Shown one piece after another: positions 13,469 through 25,200 of a stretch of DNA of 64,000 nt (positions are counted from its first letter, which is position 1; each line of letters begins with the position of its first letter). Below the pieces are notes generated by a model. It had not been told where the DNA came from. It saw only the letters and a list, made by a program, of their open reading frames with translations, and searched no databases. Source of the DNA: Anisakis pegreffii (Eukaryota > Nematoda > Chromadorea > Rhabditida > Anisakidae); the NCBI GenBank assembly GCA_035041965.1, contig JAPYMA010000143.1, positions 124,001-188,000 on the forward strand, in the 5' to 3' direction. A program made the translations under genes and the position numbers.

Positions 13469-14883
13469 TAGCTACACTGGCATATGAATGGAAGAAAAAT
13501 ATCCCAATAAAACTGACTTTCATGAACGTAGGGTGTGAATAGCCTCATGAAGTTAGCGGTAGGTCTGGAAAGTTCGCCTGGACCACTCACCTGTAGAGTC
13601 TCTCAGGTGTTTGTGGTTACTCGCCGAAGCTTATCTATTAGCTAGTGTCATGATGGCATTCATACACATCTATGATGCAATCCTTATCTCCTTGCCAGTG
13701 CAGCTATTGCCTATCATTAGTGTAAGTAAGGTACTTGATAACTTTGAGAAATGCATTCAAGTAAGAGGAGAGATATTATGAGTTCTTCAGTTTTGTTTTG
13801 ATAGCTACACTGGCATATCAATGGAAGAAAAATATCCCAATAAAACTGACTTTCATGAACGTAGGGTGTGAATAGCCTCATGAAGTTAGCGGTAGGTCTG
13901 GAAAGTTCGCCTGGACCACTCACCTGTAGAGTCTCTCAGGTGTTTGTGGTTACTCGCCGAAGCTTATCTATTAGCTAGTGTCATGATGGCATTCATACAC
14001 ATCTATGATGCAATCCTTATCTCCTTGCCAGTGCAGCTATTGCCTATCATTAGTGTAAGTAAGGTACTTGATAACTTTGACAAATGGATTCAAGTAAGAG
14101 GAGAGATATTATGAGTTCTTCAGTTTTGTTTTGATAGCTACACTGGCATATCAATGGAAGAAAAATATCCCAATAAAACTGACTTTCATGAACGTAGGGT
14201 GTGAATAGCCTCATGAAGTTAGCGGTAGGTCTGGAAAGTTCGCCTGGACCACTCACCTGTAGAGTCTCTCAGGTGTTTGTGGTTACTCGCCGAAGCTTAT
14301 CTATTAGCTAGTGTCATGATGGCATTCATACACATCTATGATGCAATCCTTATCTCCTTGCCAGTGCAGCTATTGCCTATCATTAGTGTAAGTAAGGTAC
14401 TTGATAACTTTGAGAAATGCATTCAAGTAAGAGGAGAGATATTATGAGTTCTTCAGTTTTGTTTTGATAGCTACACTGGCATATCAATGGAAGAAAAATA
14501 TCCCAATAAAACTGACTTTCATGAACGTAGGGTGTGAATAGCCTCATGAAGTTAGCGGTAGGTCTGGAAAGTTCGCCTGGACCACTCACCTGTAGAGTCT
14601 CTCAGGTGTTTGTGGTTACTCGCCGAAGCTTATCTATTAGCTAGTGTCATGATGGCATTCATACACATCTATGATGCAATCCTTATCTCCTTGCCAGTGC
14701 AGCTATTGCCTATCATTAGTGTAAGTAAGGTACTTGATAACTTTGAGAAATGCATTCAAGTAAGAGGAGAGATATTATGAGTTCTTCAGTTTTGTTTTGA
14801 TAGCTACACTGGCATATCAATGGAAGAAAAATATCCCAATAAAACTGACTTTCATGAACGTAGGGTGTGAATAGCCTCATGAA

Positions 14884-15355
14884 GTTAGCGGTAGGTCTGG
14901 AAAGTTCGCCTGGACCACTCACCTGTAGAGTCTCTCAGGTGTTTGTGGTTACTCGCCGAAGCTTATCTATTAGCTAGTGTCATGATGGCATTCATACACT
15001 TCTATGATGATATCCTTATGTCCCTTGCCAGTGTAGTTATCATTCATGACTAGTGCTACAAAGATACTCGATAACTTCAAACAATCCACTCGAATGGAAT
15101 AGGAAGCACTATAGCCTCCTCATTTGGGAAAAGGTTCTCAATAGAACAACAGCTTTCGAAGATTGTCTTTAATAGTTGATCACTTCTGAGAGCTTGAATC
15201 CCATTCTAAAGTTATCGTATTGAAAATAACGTATTAGATAGTTTGCGTGAGAGCTAACCTCAGGTGTTCATAATGGCTGTACTGGTATATCAAAATAAGA
15301 AAATGTTCCTTAAAAATTGAGTTTCACTAACGTAGGGTATGGATCGCCTCATGAA
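14884..15355. repeat. Diverged 472-bp satellite unit, copy 1
   Basis: It begins and ends with sequence shared with the 333-bp unit. The middle is diverged and carries about 139 extra bases, including TTGGGAAAAGGTTCTCAATA. The ends are identical to the short unit while the core is not, which suggests gene conversion stopping at the core. Confidence 0.9.
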
Positions 15356-16687
15356 GTTAGCGGTAGGTCTGGAAAGTTCGCCTGGACCACTCACCTGTAG
15401 AGTCTCTCAGGTGTTTGTGGTTACTCGCCGAAGCTTATCTATTAGCTAGTGTCATGATGGCATTCATACACATCTATGATGCAATCCTTATCTCCTTGCC
15501 AGTGCAGCTATTGCCTATCATTAGTGTAAGTAAGGTACTTGATAACTTTGAGAAATGCATTCAAGTAAGAGGAGAGATATTATGAGTTCTTCAGTTTTGT
15601 TTTGATAGCTACACTGGCATATCAATGGAAGAAAAATATCCCAATAAAACTGACTTTCATGAACGTAGGGTGTGAATAGCCTCATGAAGTTAGCGGTAGG
15701 TCTGGAAAGTTCGCCTGGACCACTCACCTGTAGAGTCTCTCAGGTGTTTGTGGTTACTCGCCGAAGCTTATCTATTAGCTAGTGTCATGATGGCATTCAT
15801 ACACATCTATGATGCAATCCTTATCTCCTTGCCAGTGCAGCTATTGCCTATCATTAGTGTAAGTAAGGTACTTGATAACTTTGACAAATGGATTCAAGTA
15901 AGAGGAGAGATATTATGAGTTCTTCAGTTTTGTTTTGATAGCTACACTGGCATATCAATGGAAGAAAAATATCCCAGTAAAACTGACTTTCATGAACGTA
16001 GGGTGTGAATAGCCTCATGAAGTTAGCGGTAGGTCTGGAAAGTTCGCCTGGACCACTCACCTGTAGAGTCTCTCAGGTGTTTGTGGTTACTCGCCGAAGC
16101 TTATCTATTAGCTAGTGTCATGATGGCATTCATACACATCTATGATGCAATCCTTATCTCCTTGCCAGTGCAGCTATTGCCTATCATTAGTGTAAGTAAG
16201 GTACTTGATAACTTTGAGAAATGCATTCAAGTAAGAGGAGAGATATTATGAGTTCTTCAGTTTTGTTTTGATAGCTACACTGGCATATCAATGGAAGAAA
16301 AATATCCCAATAAAACTGACTTTCATGAACGTAGGGTGTGAATAGCCTCATGAAGTTAGCGGTAGGTCTGGAAAGTTCGCCTGGACCACTCACCTGTAGA
16401 GTCTCTCAGGTGTTTGTGGTTACTCGCCGAAGCTTATCTATTAGCTAGTGTCATGATGGCATTCATACACATCTATGATGCAATCCTTATCTCCTTGCCA
16501 GTGCAGCTATTGCCTATCATTAGTGTAAGTAAGGTACTTGATAACTTTGAGAAATGCATTCAAGTAAGAGGAGAGATATTATGAGTTCTTCAGTTTTGTT
16601 TTGATAGCTACACTGGCATATCAATGGAAGAAAAATATCCCAATAAAACTGACTTTCATGAACGTAGGGTGTGAATAGCCTCATGAA

Positions 16688-17160
16688 GTTAGCGGTAGGT
16701 CTGGAAAGTTCGCCTGGACCACTCACCTGTAGAGTCTCTCAGGTGTTTGTGGTTACTCGCCGAAGCTTATCTATTAGCTAGTGTCATGATGGCATTCATA
16801 CACTTCTATGATGCATATCCTTATGTCCCTTGCCAGTGTAGTTATCATTCATGACTAGTGCTACTAAGATACTCGATAACTTCAAACAATCCACTCGAAT
16901 GGAATAAGAAGCACTATAGCCTCCTCATTTGGGAAAAGGTTCTCAATAGAACAACAGCTTTCGAAGATTGTCTTTAATAGTTGATCACTTCTGAGAGCTT
17001 GAATCCCATTCTAAAGTTATCGTATTGAAAATAAAGTATTAGCTAGTATGCGGGAGAGCTAACCTCAGGTGTTGATAATGGCTGTACTGGTATATCAAAA
17101 TAAGAAAATGTTCCCTAAAAATTGAGTTTCACTAACGTAGGGTATGGATCGCCTCATGAA
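16688..17160. repeat. Diverged 472-bp satellite unit, copy 2
   Basis: Same structure as copy 1, one base longer and with a handful of private substitutions (for example AATAAAGTATTAGCTAG near 17031 where copy 1 has AATAACGTATTAGATAG). Confidence 0.9.
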
Positions 17161-18825
17161 GTTAGCGGTAGGTCTGGAAAGTTCGCCTGGACCACTCACC
17201 TGTAGAGTCTCTCAGGTGTTTGTGGTTACTCGCCGAAGCTTATCTATTAGCTAGTGTCATGATGGCATTCATACACATCTATGATGCAATCCTTATCTCC
17301 TTGCCAGTGCAGCTATTGCCTATCATTAGTGTAAGTAAGGTACTTGATAACTTTGAGAAATGCATTCAAGTAAGAGGAGAGATATTATGAGTTCTTCAGT
17401 TTTGTTTTGATAGCTACACTGGCATATCAATGGAAGAAAAATATCCCAATAAAACTGACTTTCATGAACGTAGGGTGTGAATAGCCTCATGAAGTTAGCG
17501 GTAGGTCTGGAAAGTTCGCCTGGACCACTCACCTGTAGAGTCTCTCAGGTGTTTGTGGTTACTCGCCGAAGCTTATCTATTAGCTAGTGTCATGATGGCA
17601 TTCATACACATCTATGATGCAATCCTTATCTCCTTGCCAGTGCAGCTATTGCCTATCATTAGTGTAAGTAAGGTACTTGATAACTTTGACAAATGGATTC
17701 AAGTAAGAGGAGAGATATTATGAGTTCTTCAGTTTTGTTTTGATAGCTACACTGGCATATCAATGGAAGAAAAATATCCCAATAAAACTGACTTTCATGA
17801 ACGTAGGGTGTGAATAGCCTCATGAAGTTAGCGGTAGGTCTGGAAAGTTCGCCTGGACCACTCACCTGTAGAGTCTCTCAGGTGTTTGTGGTTACTCGCC
17901 GAAGCTTATCTATTAGCTAGTGTCATGATGGCATTCATACACATCTATGATGCAATCCTTATCTCCTTGCCAGTGCAGCTATTGCCTATCATTAGTGTAA
18001 GTAAGGTACTTGATAACTTTGAGAAATGCATTCAAGTAAGAGGAGAGATATTATGAGTTCTTCAGTTTTGTTTTGATAGCTACACTGGCATATCAATGGA
18101 AGAAAAATATCCCAATAAAACTGACTTTCATGAACGTAGGGTGTGAATAGCCTCATGAAGTTAGCGGTAGGTCTGGAAAGTTCGCCTGGACCACTCACCT
18201 GTAGAGTCTCTCAGGTGTTTGTGGTTACTCGCCGAAGCTTATCTATTAGCTAGTGTCATGATGGCATTCATACACATCTATGATGCAATCCTTATCTCCT
18301 TGCCAGTGCAGCTATTGCCTATCATTAGTGTAAGTAAGGTACTTGATAACTTTGAGAAATGCATTCAAGTAAGAGGAGAGATATTATGAGTTCTTCAGTT
18401 TTGTTTTGATAGCTACACTGGCATATCAATGGAAGAAAAATATCCCAATAAAACTGACTTTCATGAACGTAGGGTGTGAATAGCCTCATGAAGTTAGCGG
18501 TAGGTCTGGAAAGTTCGCCTGGACCACTCACCTGTAGAGTCTCTCAGGTGTTTGTGGTTACTCGCCGAAGCTTATCTATTAGCTAGTGTCATGATGGCAT
18601 TCATACACATCTATGATGCAATCCTTATCTCCTTGCCAGTGCAGCTATTGCCTATCATTAGTGTAAGTAAGGTACTTGATAACTTTGAGAAATGCATTCA
18701 AGTAAGAGGAGAGATATTATGAGTTCTTCAGTTTTGTTTTGATAGCTACACTGGCATATCAATGGAAGAAAAATATCCCAATAAAACTGACTTTCATGAA
18801 CGTAGGGTGTGAATAGCCTCATGAA

Positions 18826-19297
18826 GTTAGCGGTAGGTCTGGAAAGTTCGCCTGGACCACTCACCTGTAGAGTCTCTCAGGTGTTTGTGGTTACTCGCCG
18901 AAGCTTATCTATTAGCTAGTGTCATGATGGCATTCATACACTTCTATGATGATATCCTTATGTCCCTTGCCAGTGTAGTTATCATTCATGACTAGTGCTA
19001 CAAAGATACTCGGTAACTTCCAACAATCCACTCGAATGGAATAGGAAGCACTATAGCCTCCTCATTTGGGAAAAGGTTCTCAATAGAACAACAGCTTTCG
19101 AAGATTGTCTTTAATAGTTGATCACTTCTGAGAGCTTTAATCCCATTCTAAAGTTATCGTATTGAAAATAACGTATTAGATAGTTTGCGTGAGAGCTAAC
19201 CTCAGGTGTTCATAATGGCTGTACTGGTATATCAAAATAAGAAAATGTTCCCTAAAAATTGAGTTTCACTAACGTAGGGTATGGATCGCCTCATGAA
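18826..19297. repeat. Diverged 472-bp satellite unit, copy 3
   Basis: Same structure. It shares most variants with copy 1 rather than copy 2 (GATGATATCC and AATAACGTATTAGATAG), with a few private changes such as ACTCGGTAACTTCC near 19010. Confidence 0.9.
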
Positions 19298-19822
19298 GTT
19301 AGCGGTAGGTCTGGAAAGTTCGCCTGGACCACTCACCTGTAGAGTCTCTCAGGTGTTTGTGGTTACTCGCCGAAGCTTATCTATTAGCTAGTGTCATGAT
19401 GGCATTCATACACATCTATGATGCAATCCTTATCTCCTTGCCAGTGCAGCTATTGCCTATCATTAGTGTATGTAAGGTACTTGATAACTTTGAGAAATGC
19501 ATTCAAGTAAGAGGAGAGGTATTATGAGTTCTTCAGTTTTGTTTTGATAGCTACACTGGCATATCAATGGAAGAAAAATATCCCAATTAAACTGACTTTC
19601 ATGAACGTAGGGTGTGAATAGCCTCATGAAGTTAGCGGTAGGTCTGGAAAGTTCGCCTGGACCACTCACCTGTAGAGTCTCTCAGGTGTTTGTGGTTACT
19701 CGCCGAAGCTTATCTGTTACCTAGTGTCATGATGGCATTCATACACTTCTATGATGATATCCTTATTTCCTTGCCAGTGCAGCTATTGTCCATTATGAGT
19801 GCTAATAAGGTATTCTTGATAA

Positions 19823-21304
19823 GTCGGTGCTTCTGTTATGAATAAGAGTCCAGTTTCGAGATCTTGTATCACGGGCTAGAATTGAATTGGGTGACTGTGG
19901 TTTGATCTGTACATAGAGGTTAGAAATTTCTCTTGTCTTCTAGCACAGTGTCTTCTTAGGATTGGAATGAGTTAATGTGTAAGTTATAAAGTAGTGTTTT
20001 TGAAGTAGTGTTTTCGGGTAACATCATGAAGTTTTCTTAGATTTTATCATTTGAGCAGCCAGTTGTTAACTTGAAGAACTGAAAGCGAGGTAGTATTCCA
20101 CGGATTGCTCTTATATCTTACGGAGGAATCGTGTTCTGAGTCAAGCTTCACTTAACATTAGCTTGACTTGACCTCAAACTACTTTTGAACTGGACCGAAA
20201 TGATTGCAGCTGACTTAATTCGGTTTCATTTTCAAGATATTCTGTTAGAACTTGTTCGTGTTATCCTGTCTCGAATTGTGCCATTGGATATGAGCATTGA
20301 AGTATCGTTTTAATGTGAATATTTGTTTGATTGTCCCTTTTGCTGTTGCTGTTGTTTATGTAATTATTTCGCGTTATTGTTTATGTGATTGTTTCATGTG
20401 GTCATCACCGTGTTCATCCCCGCGTTGATCATTATCGTGTTTTTGATGCTGTCATGCCAGGCATAATGGGGAGAAAAATTGCTAGGCATGATTTGGTGGC
20501 ATTCCATGAGCGAGGTACAACCACAAAGTACATAAGGACCTCGCACAAAGCCTCTAGGTACAATTTTATGTCACATGCTAGGGTCAGGCTCAAATTTGAT
20601 GCTCTTGGCTGAAGGTAAGCTCAAAACTTTGCTGAGATTAGGATAAGTTTAAAAATACCAAGGGTGCGTGGCGTGACAGATGTATAAATGTTTTTTCCAC
20701 GTATTACCACACATTACACTGAAAATCCACAAGCTGTCAGTATATTCCGTTTCAGTGTGTTTGGAATTGTCATGACGGCAGCTGTTGATTGTGGTCTTGC
20801 TACGATTGCTTGCATCATAATTAGGAAAGAATAACTTGAAACTGAAAGGATTTTCGAAGTATCGATTTGAGAAGAAGTTTTGCAAATGTACTAATGTATC
20901 GCACTGTTAGAGATATAGCAGAATATGACTGAAATGACTAATCGTAGATTGAGGAGCATTTCGTGAGAAGATCGTCACACATATCTTAAAGCATAGCAAA
21001 ACGAAGATGGGGGAATGAATTAGAATGTTCTGAAAAACATGGCAGTATGATAAAAAGAAACAAAGAGAAGTGTCGAATATTATGATCGAATATTATGATG
21101 GATTATCTTAAAAGGAAACAGTTTATGAGAGAAAATTCTTCGGATGTCGTTTAGCAGAGAATAGGAATAGTAACGAACAACGAATCGAGCATTTCTAAAA
21201 TGACGTTTCATGCATGCGAGAGTAAATCCTACGATGAGATCAGAAGGCTTGAATGACCCTCAGTGTTTGGTAATTAGAGATATGCACAGAAAAAGCTGTC
21301 GTGT
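19823..21304. other. Right flank of the satellite array, no gene seen
   Basis: Short open frames only. It contains CTTGACTTGACC-type sequence near 20150-20190, resembling the left flank. No RNA gene or transposon terminus recognised. Confidence 0.4.
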
Positions 21305-21683
21305 ATGAGTTCTGCTCAATACTTCCCTTTGTGTCGAGTATGTGTCATCGAAAAAAACGTTCTATATTCCTCGTCGGACGCCGTGGGCGAGGTTTCATAT
21401 CAAAATCTAGCGCAGTATCTGGACAGCGCTTCTGAATTTACATGTCATCTTTCATTCTATCAAACAAAAACATTAAGGTAACTCGTAAACGTAACCACAC
21501 AATAATGGTAGAAACTGAAATGGTGAATTACAGATTCGAAAGTTATAAAGAAATGAGAGACTACTCCTTAGAAAAACTAATAAATTGGTTTTGCTCAGTC
21601 GTATTTAGAAGGAGGTGGTTTTCATAGTTATGAATTCATTAGATTTGAGATTGAAGAGAATTACGTTGATTTATTGCTACAAG
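21305..21683 (+). CDS. Doubtful two-exon N-terminal coding candidate
   Basis: Exon A 21305-21477 starts at ATG and reads MSSAQYFPLCRVCVIEK, then SSSDAVGEVSYQNLAQYL, with donor TTAAG/GTAACT in phase 2. A TTTTCATAG acceptor allows exon B 21628-21683 (YEFIRFEIEENYVDLLLQ), donor CAAG/GTAATA. An alternative exon B starts at 21534. A CxxC (CRVC) is visible, but too little to assign a domain. Open frames of this length are common by chance in this window, so only composition and splice sites favour it. The GC-box cluster begins 70 bases downstream. Confidence 0.22.
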
Positions 21684-21755
21684 GTAATACTAATAGTGGA
21701 CAGTTTGATGCAGTCATTCAACCCCGGAGATACTGCTCTCAGTGGTTGTCTTAGC

Positions 21756-21891
21756 TGTGGGCGTGGCTGGTTACCGTAGTCACTTAACATCGCAGGTACT
21801 GATCCTGCTAAATGTGGGCGTGGCTAGTTACCGTAGCCATTTAAACCCAGACTTACTACTCCCGTTGCTTGTCTTAGCTGTGGGCGTGGCT
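21756..21891 (+). promoter_or_regulatory. Triple TGTGGGCGTGGCT box cluster (SP1/KLF-like)
   Basis: TGTGGGCGTGGCT is present exactly three times, at 21756-21768, 21813-21825 and 21879-21891, spaced 57 and 66 bases. The first two copies are followed by GGTTACCGTAG or AGTTACCGTAG; the first and third are preceded by GTCTTAGC. The core GGGCGTGG (CCACGCCC on the other strand) is the GC/CACCC box bound by SP1/KLF zinc-finger factors in animals. It sits in an unusually GC-rich patch. That it drives a promoter is inference; no confident gene adjoins it. Confidence 0.5.
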
Positions 21892-21985
21892 AAACATTCC
21901 TAGAACGCCTCGTGAACGCTGGTTCTTCGCATTTTAACGCTCTCAGTTCGGCTAAGATTCCAAAATCAAGCCTTTCGATTATTAG

Positions 21986-22222
21986 CACGACGTATCCTCT
22001 AATTCGAACTGCCATGAAATCGCAAGGATCGAAATTGCCCTTGCTCTCAACTCTCAATCGAATATTTTGGCCCGTTTAGTCACAATCAACGGGAACACAA
22101 GCGAGGCTTTCGAAAACTCTTTAACTGATTTTGCATCACCCCGAATTTTGCCCCAATTAACGGCCTCATGTGGTCGAGCACCTGAATCGCTACCATCAGA
22201 TATTGATGAAATCTACTTGTGA
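21986..22222 (+). CDS. Doubtful terminal exon after the GC boxes
   Basis: After a TTTCGATTATTAG acceptor the frame stays open for 78 codons to a TGA at 22222 and reads, among others, [34 protein letters not shown] and [15 protein letters not shown]. The composition looks protein-like and the segment is more GC-rich than its surroundings. The segment just upstream is open in another frame ([18 protein letters not shown]), so a decayed gene with a frameshift is also possible. No family recognised. Confidence 0.25.
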   Translation, partial: HDVSSNSNCHEIARIEIALALNSQSNILARLVTINGNTSEAFENSLTDFASPRILPQLTASCGRAPESLPSDIDEIYL

Positions 22223-25200
22223 AAAGTGCTCAACAAGAAATCAACATAATAAATAAGTACATCTGTCCAGTATTAATATAAACGGTAAGATCCGAGCTAG
22301 TTCGCATCAGATTCTCATTCGTAATGTGATGCTTGATACCGGTAAATGTTGAGAGTACGGTAAGCTTTCTATTTAGTAACCCCTATAGCATTAGGATTAG
22401 CTATATCTCCTCGATGAGGCAAAGTTGAAGTTATTTGACAGCTGCGCATGTGCAGTGCAATTAAGAATACTGTTCAGAGTTGAGTTGAATTTCGAAAATT
22501 TTTAACCACGGAGCACTGAATTGAGTGTTTAATAGTAGCTCAGCGACAAATATGTAAAATAAGAGCATCAATCACTTTCATCCATCGTTATTGCAAACAT
22601 AATAACAAAATAGGGATGTCTTTCAAAAACTGTGACTTCCGTAAGGAATGAGTCTGCGACTTATCTCAAATGTATCTGCATCCGTTTTTCGTGATTGCAT
22701 GTTGCTTGTGTTTGACCGGGGTGCATTGCGCAGATTATTTTTTGAGCCGATGTAAGTTGCTGTCAGAGTTATTCAGCAAGAATATTTATGGTATACAATT
22801 CGTATGATCAATTTCTCGTTGCCTTTGCCCGAATTGAAAAAATATATGCAGTATTCAATGGAGAGTATTTTGCTCGAAGTGAATGGCTTGATGAGACTTA
22901 CTTTTTTTGAGTTATCATAGATTCAAACCTTATCTTTGATAACAAGCGCTGCCATTTGATGCAGTTATCTTCCTATATCCATTAAAATTGCTTACGTTAG
23001 CGATTTGATGAAGATGTAAACTGATAGAAATGAATCCTCTTTAGAATTATTTGTTATAATCACCCTATCATTATCGTCGTATTCAAAAGTCTCCAGCAAA
23101 TGTTCGTAGTTTTGTTAAATTCGGTGGAATGTTTGCTATGTGCAAAAACTCGAATGTTGATCCGTCTCACTTAGTCGATTTCAGTTTGCAACTCAGCTGT
23201 CGTTATAACAGCAGGTGGGATGCAGTCGATCATCAGTCTATTTCCTCCCACTCAAAAAACTTCCCTGCATGCATGGATCATGTTACATTCCCCACGCCTG
23301 TCTTGCATTCACTTTTCAGATCTTAGTCCAGCACGATCCTTGATAAAATCCTCTCAACAATCACATAGAAGTCTTCATAATCCAGTCTTATTATGTATTC
23401 GTAATGCCAACTCGTTCACTGTTCAAAATGCTGATTGTGAGGAATCATTACATAAAATATGAATGTACTCTTATTTATGGTTGAGACGAGTGAGTACTTC
23501 ACATTCGAGGAGCTTTCACTTAGAAAAAACGATTGAATCGTAAATATTGTTTCGAATGTTTTTTCACTGTTTCTACAACCATTATCAATCATTCTTGAAA
23601 TTATTTTTGATCCCGCTACTGATTTTAATTTCATCTCATTCTCACGTTTCACTTCTCGAGACTAATCCGGTTTCAAAATAGCTGCGGTTTGTTGAGTCCA
23701 TGAAAATAAAAAGAAAAAAGAATTGCAGATAAAAGAATGCATACTTGGAATGTTTTCTGGAATCTATAGATATGGGACCATATTCATTTGCATAGCTCCG
23801 TCAAATAACTGTGAACATCAACTCAGTTTAGTGGCTGTTATTATTAACTGTATTAGATTGAGAAAGAATTGCCCTCCTTCCGTCATCGAGACATCACTTC
23901 AACGAATTGTTACGACTTCCAATTCATTCAGCATGATTCATTGTGTTGAATTAATTGCTTGTGTGCTTTTTCTTCCATGAGTGCACTTATTGCGTGAGCA
24001 ATTTGCTTCGACGAATAGAGAGGAGCTTTGGCATTTGCAGGAAAATTAATTCGTTGAATGAACTAACGAATCACCCAGTCTTTGTAAAATTTCCCTTCAT
24101 TTTTTATTCATTATCAGAATAAAAATTTTCAAGAAATTTTTCACTGGCAATTTAACATACGTTTCTTATTAACGTTAGGTATCATTTCCAGCTCAGTTGA
24201 GCCTCATAAATGTTTGAAACACATGTGAAATGTGCACTTTTTGCAAAAGAATCTATAGGTTAAGGCTGGAAAATAATTGAGAATATCGACTACGGTATGT
24301 ATCATTCCGAATAAAGATTCATTCCAAGAATGAGCAAACATATTTCGCAAAACGATGTCTTGCATGTGATTTCGAAAACACAAAAATCAGCTACGCATGA
24401 ATGAGCATTGATCCATTCCTTCGCTCATCTTTATTTGCTGTAGATCTGATGATGAACATGAACATCGCAACATCACCTATCATGTACAGATGCGTTTTCA
24501 GTGGATGATCACATTCCGCAACAGTAATATAATGAGATTTTCTGAAGAATCTACTGTTCCAAAACGCGTTCTCATCGCGTTTCCGAGCCCTTCAATCGGA
24601 AGGAATTCTCGCAAAGAAATTCGTTTTGTCAGTATTTTTGAAGTAGTGATGAACTGATCAATGATTATTTGTGCCTGTATCAGTGGTGATCAAGAATCAT
24701 TTCGAGTAAACTATCGAGGAAGTTTGATTCGTAGCTTGGATTTCATTCGAAGACAACACCGATGTAACAAAATATCTGTTGTATTATGTGATACCTCACC
24801 AGGAACGTACATCTGCAACGAAACTTCTTACTATCGAAGAAATTTGAGACTTCATACTATTGATTGTCGACGAGGGCGATACAAGCCTTGGTTTGGGTGC
24901 AATTTTGAGTTTTGAGAACACTCGAAATTGAACATCGCTCAAACCTAGTGTTTCATTTGTATCTAACATGCAATGAGAGTGTTTCCTGATTCACTGACTA
25001 CTTCCTTTCTGCTCTCAATTCGGTGGCTAGCAAATTTTATTCATACAATTTCTCATACAAATTAAGCAGTGAATTAACTTTTTATTGGTGCAAAGATTGG
25101 CGTATAAAGCAATGCTAAAATTCAACATGTGGATGAAAAGTGGGTTGTCAGTTAGGTAAATTTCAGGTATATGTAAGAAATGCGCAATGCAAGGTCAAGT

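Larger units (their letters stand above)
13469..19822. repeat. Satellite array: 333-bp and 472-bp units in a higher-order repeat
   Basis: The landmark GTTAGCGGTAGG occurs 18 times, near 13553, 13886, 14219, 14552, 14884, 15356, 15690, 16022, 16355, 16688, 17161, 17494, 17827, 18160, 18493, 18826, 19298 and 19631. Fourteen intervals are about 333 bases and three are 472-473. The order is four short plus one long, four short plus one long, five short plus one long, then a short one. Copies of the short unit are nearly identical. Both array ends are divergent, as expected for array edges. A 68-codon minus-strand open frame (MSGPGELSRPTANF...) occurs in nearly every unit, but this reflects unit homogeneity; I see no start context, splice pattern or family that makes it a gene. 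Confidence 0.97.

Noticed and set aside
13717..19669. A family of 68-residue proteins repeated on the minus strand (MSGPGELSRP...)
   Set aside because: The frame exists because the satellite units are near-identical. There is no independent start context, no splice pattern, no known domain and no frame-preserving pattern of change, and it is absent from the long units.
13469..19822. Array as 5S rRNA/SL-RNA gene cluster
   Set aside because: The units lack the nematode SL1 sequence and any recognisable 5S sequence or A/C-box order.
20385..20612. Plus-strand 75-codon frame right of the satellite
   Set aside because: No domain or splice context; alternative start only; chance-level length.
24411..24915. 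A frame of about 165 codons interrupted by a single TGA at 24653-24655
   Set aside because: With the AT content here, one such near-open stretch is expected by chance in 64 kb. No family, and no intron that removes the stop while keeping the frame.
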